From the NCBI GenBank assembly GCA_964418365.1, contig CAYQLM010000064.1, forward strand, positions 1 to 17,483: a stretch of 17,483 nt of DNA, in the 5' to 3' direction. The position numbers were made by a program, and so were the translations under genes. Source of the DNA: JBBDXS01 sp964418365. Lineage in GTDB: Bacteria; Chloroflexota; Dehalococcoidia; DSTF01; RBG-16-68-14. The stretch's first letter is position 1; every line of letters starts with the position of its first letter. This document shows positions 13,906 to 17,483 of this stretch, piece after piece. Below the pieces are notes generated by a model, which did not search any database, was not told the DNA's origin, and saw nothing but the letters and a program-made list of their open reading frames with translations.

Positions 13906-14468
13906 GTGGGTGGGGCCGAGCTGATGTCGAGACGGGCGAGGTGCGTTTGCTCGCCGTGGCGGCGGGCCTGGAGCGCTTCGAGCTCGTGAATGGTCTGGAC
14001 GACCTGGCGCTGGAGGTGCGTTTCGTAGCGCATGACTTTGTCCATGTCTTCGAGCGGGATGACGCGCTTCTCTTTGTGGGCGGCGACGAGCAGCGGATCG
14101 GGATCGCGGACGGCGGCGTGCTTGGGCGCGAGGTAGGCGTTGGCGAGGCGGAGATCCTGGCGCGTCTCGGCGACTTGATGATTGATGACGGCGGTCTCGT
14201 AGCGGGTGACGCGGCGGAGACGCCAGAGGAGGGAAGCGATGCGCTCGGCGAGCTCCTGCTCCAACGCGCCATCGGGCGAGTAGTTGGCGACGATGCCGGC
14301 GACGTGGGTGTCCCAATCGGCCTCGGTCTCCAGGCCCTCGATTATGGCGGGGTGCGGGGCCATGATGCCGTGGCGGATGGCGTTGCGGCTGGCGATGGCC
14401 TTGCCGGCGGAGGTGCGCGGGCCGGTGCTGGCATTCTTTTTGCCGTTGGCGGAGAGTTCGTTTTGCAA
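13875..14468 (-). CDS. Hypothetical protein with GPRT..GK..NA..HG motif
   Basis: I know this motif (STGPRTSAGKAIASRNAIRHG, residues about 14-34) from a loose family of unnamed bacterial proteins that occur in many copies in some soil and groundwater genomes. It has no established function. The rest (about 197 residues in total) is charged and helical, with an ELAERIASLLWRLRRVTRYE segment and a C-terminal coiled-coil-like stretch (HLQRQVVQTIHELEALQARR). I prefer the TTG at 14468, because GGAGG lies five bases before it and the motif then sits near the N-terminus as in relatives. A GTG at 14612 would add 48 proline/arginine-rich residues with no ribosome site. The 3' end runs 31 bp into the end of the convergent membrane protein gene. 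Between this gene and 14640 I see nothing recognisable. Confidence 0.7.
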   Translation of the reverse strand: MQNELSANGKKNASTGPRTSAGKAIASRNAIRHGIMAPHPAIIEGLETEADWDTHVAGIVANYSPDGALEQELAERIASLLWRLRRVTRYETAVINHQVAETRQDLRLANAYLAPKHAAVRDPDPLLVAAHKEKRVIPLEDMDKVMRYETHLQRQVVQTIHELEALQARRHGEQTHLARLDISSAPPTYVVAARALR

Positions 14469-14639
14469 AACAGCCTCCGATTTGTGCTTCCGTTTGGTTG
14501 CCGAGTCGCCCGATCGATTCTGTGGCGCGGGGACCGAGTGGCGGGCGCGGTGCGGCTTATCGAGAGGAGGATAGGGGGTCGAGAGGAGAGCGCGAAGGGG
14601 GAGGTGGCACACGGCTTGAAGAAAGACGCGTCGCGCCCA

Positions 14640-14834
14640 TTAGGTTATCCGGTCAGGCAAACCGAGCTTTCGGAAGAAGGCGGCATTCCTTTTCTTCGCA
14701 TCTACCACGAGCTTCGAGTATGGCATTAGCTCGATGTAAGCATTGGAAGGGTTGTTGAAGCCAAAATAGCCTTGGCCGTCCGGCATTTTCGTATAGCCGT
14801 AATTCTCGGCCTGCTGGACCAAGGTTGGGGTCAT
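14640..14834 (-). CDS. Detached C-terminal tail of the GHKL ATPase-nuclease protein
   Basis: A 64-residue frame whose ATG overlaps the TGA of the large upstream gene (ATGA). It could be a translationally coupled small gene, but its sequence argues otherwise. MTPTLVQQAENYG, then MPDGQGYFGFNNPSNAYIEL and SKLVVDAKKRNAAFFRKLGL look like the end of the same nuclease domain. From memory of this ATPase family, intact members continue after 'IPFYCY' with 'DLTP.L', a 'DG.GYFGY' block and 'DAKKRN..LF.KLGL'. One extra G in the TTGCGGAC before the overlap would restore the frame as ELADMTPTL. I therefore read it as a broken gene end (or a sequencing error). An independent product or programmed frameshifting remain possible. 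Confidence 0.7.
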   Translation of the reverse strand: MTPTLVQQAENYGYTKMPDGQGYFGFNNPSNAYIELMPYSKLVVDAKKRNAAFFRKLGLPDRIT

Positions 14835-16645
14835 GTCCGCAACTCATAGCAGTAAAATGGGATATCCCCGGCGATCGGGATATCGCGTCCCTGTTCGGTG
14901 CGCGCCTTCCCGGCCCGGATGTCCCTGACGTAGTCCAGGACTTGGCTGATAGGATTCTCGTCATCGGAATTATCATCGCGCATCGCGCGCTTAAACTCGA
15001 TGATAACGACGGCCGTAAATGGCTGATCGGTGGCCACGAAGGCGTGCGCCTTGTTAAACACAAGGATGTCCGGCCTCTTCGTGCTCTTGGTCGCGACCCC
15101 CGTACTTGCGCGAAGCGGCCTGTCGGAAGCGAGGTAGGAGTGAAAGACCAGTCTTTCGTCGATCACCCAGAGATTGTGATCGTCCATTTGCACGTCGTCT
15201 GACGTTAGACCTTTAGGGAAAATGATGGCGTGAATCCGATCTTCAAGCGGATACGTTCCGTCCCCGCTAAGACTTATCTGCTTCTGCAAGAACTCGAGCA
15301 CGGTCTTGCGATGTAACACATACCGCGCTAAGTCCGACTTGTTGATGTCACTGAGCTTGTCATAGTAATCACGAAACCGTTCAACGAATTCATCCCAGTC
15401 GTCAGCTGGTGCTTCGCTGAGTAACTCCATGCCTCGCCTTCGAGTCTCGCCAGCTAGTTCCTGATATGCTGCATACAAGCTCTGATCCAAAGCGTCGTCA
15501 CTAAGATCTGGATCGATGCTCTCTATCTTCTCCTGGATGTGGGGCAGGATGGATCGGTACATAGCGCCATCCGACTCGACGAATTCTCTGATTCGCTGCT
15601 CCTTCTGCTCACGAATGGGATCAGTGTAAGGCTTTAGGAAGCTGTTACACCTTTCGTAAACCGCCTCACGTATGGCCCGCCAAGTCAGCGTCTCGGTGAG
15701 AAGCGGCGTCGCGTCATCTGGGATCGCGAACGCCGTTCGTTCCGAATTTACGGTCTCGTCAAGCGCTGTCGCGTCAACGTATCCTGCGTAGACGAACTCC
15801 CTCTGCCTTTGATCCGTAAGTCTGCGCGCGAGGTTAGAGACGTGGCCTTGAAGATTGTCGTTCGTTACGACACGACTGTTGGCACAAAAGTGAACTTGGT
15901 GGTTTCTCATCTGCGGCGAGTAAAGACGCACATGAAGGAGATGAAACAATAGGTCGCCGACTGTGAAATCTTCCCGTGCTGATTGTGATTCAATCTCCTC
16001 TGAGAAAACTTTGTTGAGATGGATGCGCTCGCCTGTGCTCGCGTCGGTCAGCCACACCCGTGGACAGTCGCTTAGTATGAAGTATTCCAGGAGGCTTTCC
16101 ACGAGGTGCGAGCCAATAGTCTCGAGCTTTTTCGGGCACTGCTCTCGGTACTTGGCTCGATACCCCGTTAGACGCACAGTCGTTGCCGACTCTGGCGCGG
16201 CGCACGCGGCGAGTTGCATCTCCCTAATCCCGTCCCCTTCGGCAACGAACTCGAATGTGCGTTTCTGGTGAGAAGAACCTGACCTGAAGCAGCTTTCAAT
16301 CTCAACCCGATCGAAAGCAACAAGCCATAGGAAACGGCCAACTCCTTTTCCGCCGCGACTCGCTTTATACCTTGTGTCGGAAGTCTCAAAAGCGCGGTAG
16401 TTGTCTTCGTCGAAACCGACTCCGTTATCGGTCACAGTGAAGCCGACAATCTCTCCAAAGGAAGGGTCTTGTTCGCTAAAGAGGTGCGAGTTGTCGCGGA
16501 CGACCTCGACCTCTATCTGGCCCTCCACCTGCTCGTTATCTTGGATGGCCTGGATCGAGTTAACTACCGCCTCATACAGCGGGAGCAATGGTCTGCTCGC
16601 AGCCAGTGTGGTGTTCCTGACACGCCCTGCTACGTCCGTTCGCAT
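14831..16645 (-). CDS. GHKL (Hsp90/MutL-like) ATPase fused to a PD-(D/E)XK nuclease domain
   Basis: Protein of 604 residues before the frameshifted tail. The N-terminal ATPase has the Bergerat-fold motifs: N box PLYEAVVNSIQAI (Glu25, Asn29), DNGVGF (73-78) and GGKGVGR (98-104). A transducer-like region follows (to about 300, including LDETVNSERTAFAI), then a helical linker and the segment NLWVIDERLVFHSYLASD before the nuclease. The nuclease core is RPDILVF (Asp526), VVIIEFKRAM (Glu550, Lys552) and NPISQVLDYV (Gln568). Such ATPase-nuclease fusions belong with ATP-driven DNA-acting proteins of defence and restriction type; a defence role is inference. The ATG at 16645 is 2 bp after the TldE-like stop. 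Base composition is clearly lower in GC than both flanks (40-45% in two 60-base samples), which suggests acquisition by transfer. Confidence 0.88.
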   Translation of the reverse strand: MRTDVAGRVRNTTLAASRPLLPLYEAVVNSIQAIQDNEQVEGQIEVEVVRDNSHLFSEQDPSFGEIVGFTVTDNGVGFDEDNYRAFETSDTRYKASRGGKGVGRFLWLVAFDRVEIESCFRSGSSHQKRTFEFVAEGDGIREMQLAACAAPESATTVRLTGYRAKYREQCPKKLETIGSHLVESLLEYFILSDCPRVWLTDASTGERIHLNKVFSEEIESQSAREDFTVGDLLFHLLHVRLYSPQMRNHQVHFCANSRVVTNDNLQGHVSNLARRLTDQRQREFVYAGYVDATALDETVNSERTAFAIPDDATPLLTETLTWRAIREAVYERCNSFLKPYTDPIREQKEQRIREFVESDGAMYRSILPHIQEKIESIDPDLSDDALDQSLYAAYQELAGETRRRGMELLSEAPADDWDEFVERFRDYYDKLSDINKSDLARYVLHRKTVLEFLQKQISLSGDGTYPLEDRIHAIIFPKGLTSDDVQMDDHNLWVIDERLVFHSYLASDRPLRASTGVATKSTKRPDILVFNKAHAFVATDQPFTAVVIIEFKRAMRDDNSDDENPISQVLDYVRDIRAGKARTEQGRDIPIAGDIPFYCYELRT

Positions 16646-16647
16646 GG

Positions 16648-17483
16648 CTAGTACTGGCTCACGCCCGTGAACGCCCAGGCGCGGATCTTCAGCGCGGGGA
16701 CGCGGCTGACGCCGGCGATGGCCTGGCAGAGCATGGTGGTCTTGCCGATCGCCTCGACGTTGTTCATGGCGTCCAGGTAGCTCTGCGTGAAGCGCAGGTT
16801 GCGTATCGGCGCGGTGATCTTGCCGTCCTCGATGAGGAAGGTGCCGTCGCGCGTCATGCCGGTGACGACGACGTTCAGCGGGTGCACCGGACGCGTGTAC
16901 CAGAAGCGGCTCACCCAGACGCCGCGCTTCGTCGACGCGACCATGTCGTCCAGCGAGGCGTCGCCGGGCGCAAGGTACATGTTCGACGGCACGGGGCCGA
17001 AGGTGTTGCCGGCGGGCAGCGCGTGGCCGGTCGACTCGCGGTCCTTCTCCTTGCCCGCGCAGTAGCTGTCCCAGACGACATCGCGCGCGATGCCCTTGTC
17101 GACGAACGTGACGCGCTGCTTCGGCACGCCCTCGAAGTCGAAGGGGTTGGGCACGGTGTCGGGCGCCAGGCCGTCGTCCCAGATGGTGATGTTCTCGCCC
17201 ATCACCTTCTCGCCGAGGCGGCCGGCCATGAAGCTGCGCTTCTCCTGGTACGCCTGCGCGCCGAACGAGAGGTAGCCGAAGAAGTCGAGGATGTCGGCGA
17301 CGGCGTACTCTTGAAAGACGACATCGTACTCGCCGGGCGGCAGCTCGACCTGATTCACGTTGCGCAGCGCCTTGTCGATCGCCTCCTTCGCAACGGCTTC
17401 GCCGTCGATGTCGCCGACATCGAGGCTGACGCGCTCGGCGTGGCCGGAGCCGGTGTCGCTCATGATCACGGTGTTGATGTCGG
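16648..17483 (-). CDS. TldE/PmbA-like metalloprotease-family subunit, 5' end beyond window
   Basis: The frame is open at the right edge; about 278 C-terminal residues are visible of a family of about 440. Characteristic parts are LPPGEYDVVFQEYAVADILD, LGEKVMGENITIWDDG, NPFDFEGVPKQRVTFVDKG, STGHALPAG, GDASLDDMVASTKRGVWVSR and FLIEDGKITAPIRNLRFTQS. In TldD the helix after the 'vvf..eav' strand carries HExxxH; here that stretch reads ILDFFGYLS with no metal ligands, so this is the TldE/PmbA partner type. TldD/TldE complexes process small peptides and modified peptide products. The TldD gene would be expected further upstream, outside the window. GC content is that of the GC-rich background (about 63% in a 60-base sample), unlike the next gene. 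Confidence 0.92.
   Translation of the reverse strand, partial: DINTVIMSDTGSGHAERVSLDVGDIDGEAVAKEAIDKALRNVNQVELPPGEYDVVFQEYAVADILDFFGYLSFGAQAYQEKRSFMAGRLGEKVMGENITIWDDGLAPDTVPNPFDFEGVPKQRVTFVDKGIARDVVWDSYCAGKEKDRESTGHALPAGNTFGPVPSNMYLAPGDASLDDMVASTKRGVWVSRFWYTRPVHPLNVVVTGMTRDGTFLIEDGKITAPIRNLRFTQSYLDAMNNVEAIGKTTMLCQAIAGVSRVPALKIRAWAFTGVSQY

Noticed and set aside
11070..14729. A 1219-residue plus-strand open frame
   Set aside because: It is arginine/alanine-rich low-complexity translation out of frame with the metallo-hydrolase and membrane protein genes. It is an artefact of high GC.
14640..14834. Small toxin, antitoxin or accessory gene in an operon with the ATPase
   Set aside because: The 4-base overlap first suggested a two-gene system, but the residues fit the missing end of the upstream nuclease domain and one added base restores the frame.

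Overview
This is a GC-rich bacterial chromosomal segment with genes on both strands. It contains no rRNA, tRNA or CRISPR array that I can see. The gene content suggests a Chloroflexota (Dehalococcoidia-like) genome: a small retropepsin-like protein within a CoxMSL-type molybdenum hydroxylase operon, DUF2203, MidA-family and four-helix-bundle S23 genes, and GC-rich hairpin repeats between genes. That assignment is an inference from gene style, not from a marker gene.

Region 1 (1-6529, minus strand) is one long molybdenum hydroxylase (xanthine dehydrogenase superfamily) operon. Its transcription order is: FAD subunit, degenerate retropepsin-like protein, CoxS-type [2Fe-2S] subunit, an 83-bp direct duplication, IorA-type [2Fe-2S] subunit, IorB-type molybdopterin subunit, and a CoxL/XdhB-type molybdopterin subunit that runs off the left edge. 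There are two iron-sulfur and two molybdopterin subunits for a single FAD subunit. A candidate promoter with an embedded palindrome precedes the operon.

Region 2 (6624-10951) holds housekeeping and accessory genes. On plus is a secreted, membrane-anchored NTR/TIMP-like protein. On minus are an IscU-type scaffold lacking its third cysteine, a PrxQ-type peroxiredoxin coupled to a MidA-type methyltransferase, a YjbQ-family protein with a hairpin terminator, a DUF2203 protein, and an S23 four-helix-bundle gene. The S23 gene is bounded by inverted arrays of a heptamer repeat, like a small cassette.

Region 3 (11080-13905, plus strand) encodes a glyoxalase-II-like metallo-hydrolase and, after two GC-rich hairpins, a large polytopic GT-C/YfhO-like membrane protein.

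Region 4 (13875-17483, minus strand) contains a TldE/PmbA-like gene running off the right edge. Two bases after its stop begins a distinctly AT-richer gene for a GHKL ATPase fused to a PD-(D/E)XK nuclease domain, a candidate defence effector. A 64-residue ORF overlapping its stop codon looks like the detached C-terminal end of the same protein, separated by a one-base frameshift. Next comes a hypothetical protein with a GPRT...GK...NA..HG motif. The GHKL-nuclease island is the most promising candidate for something undescribed.
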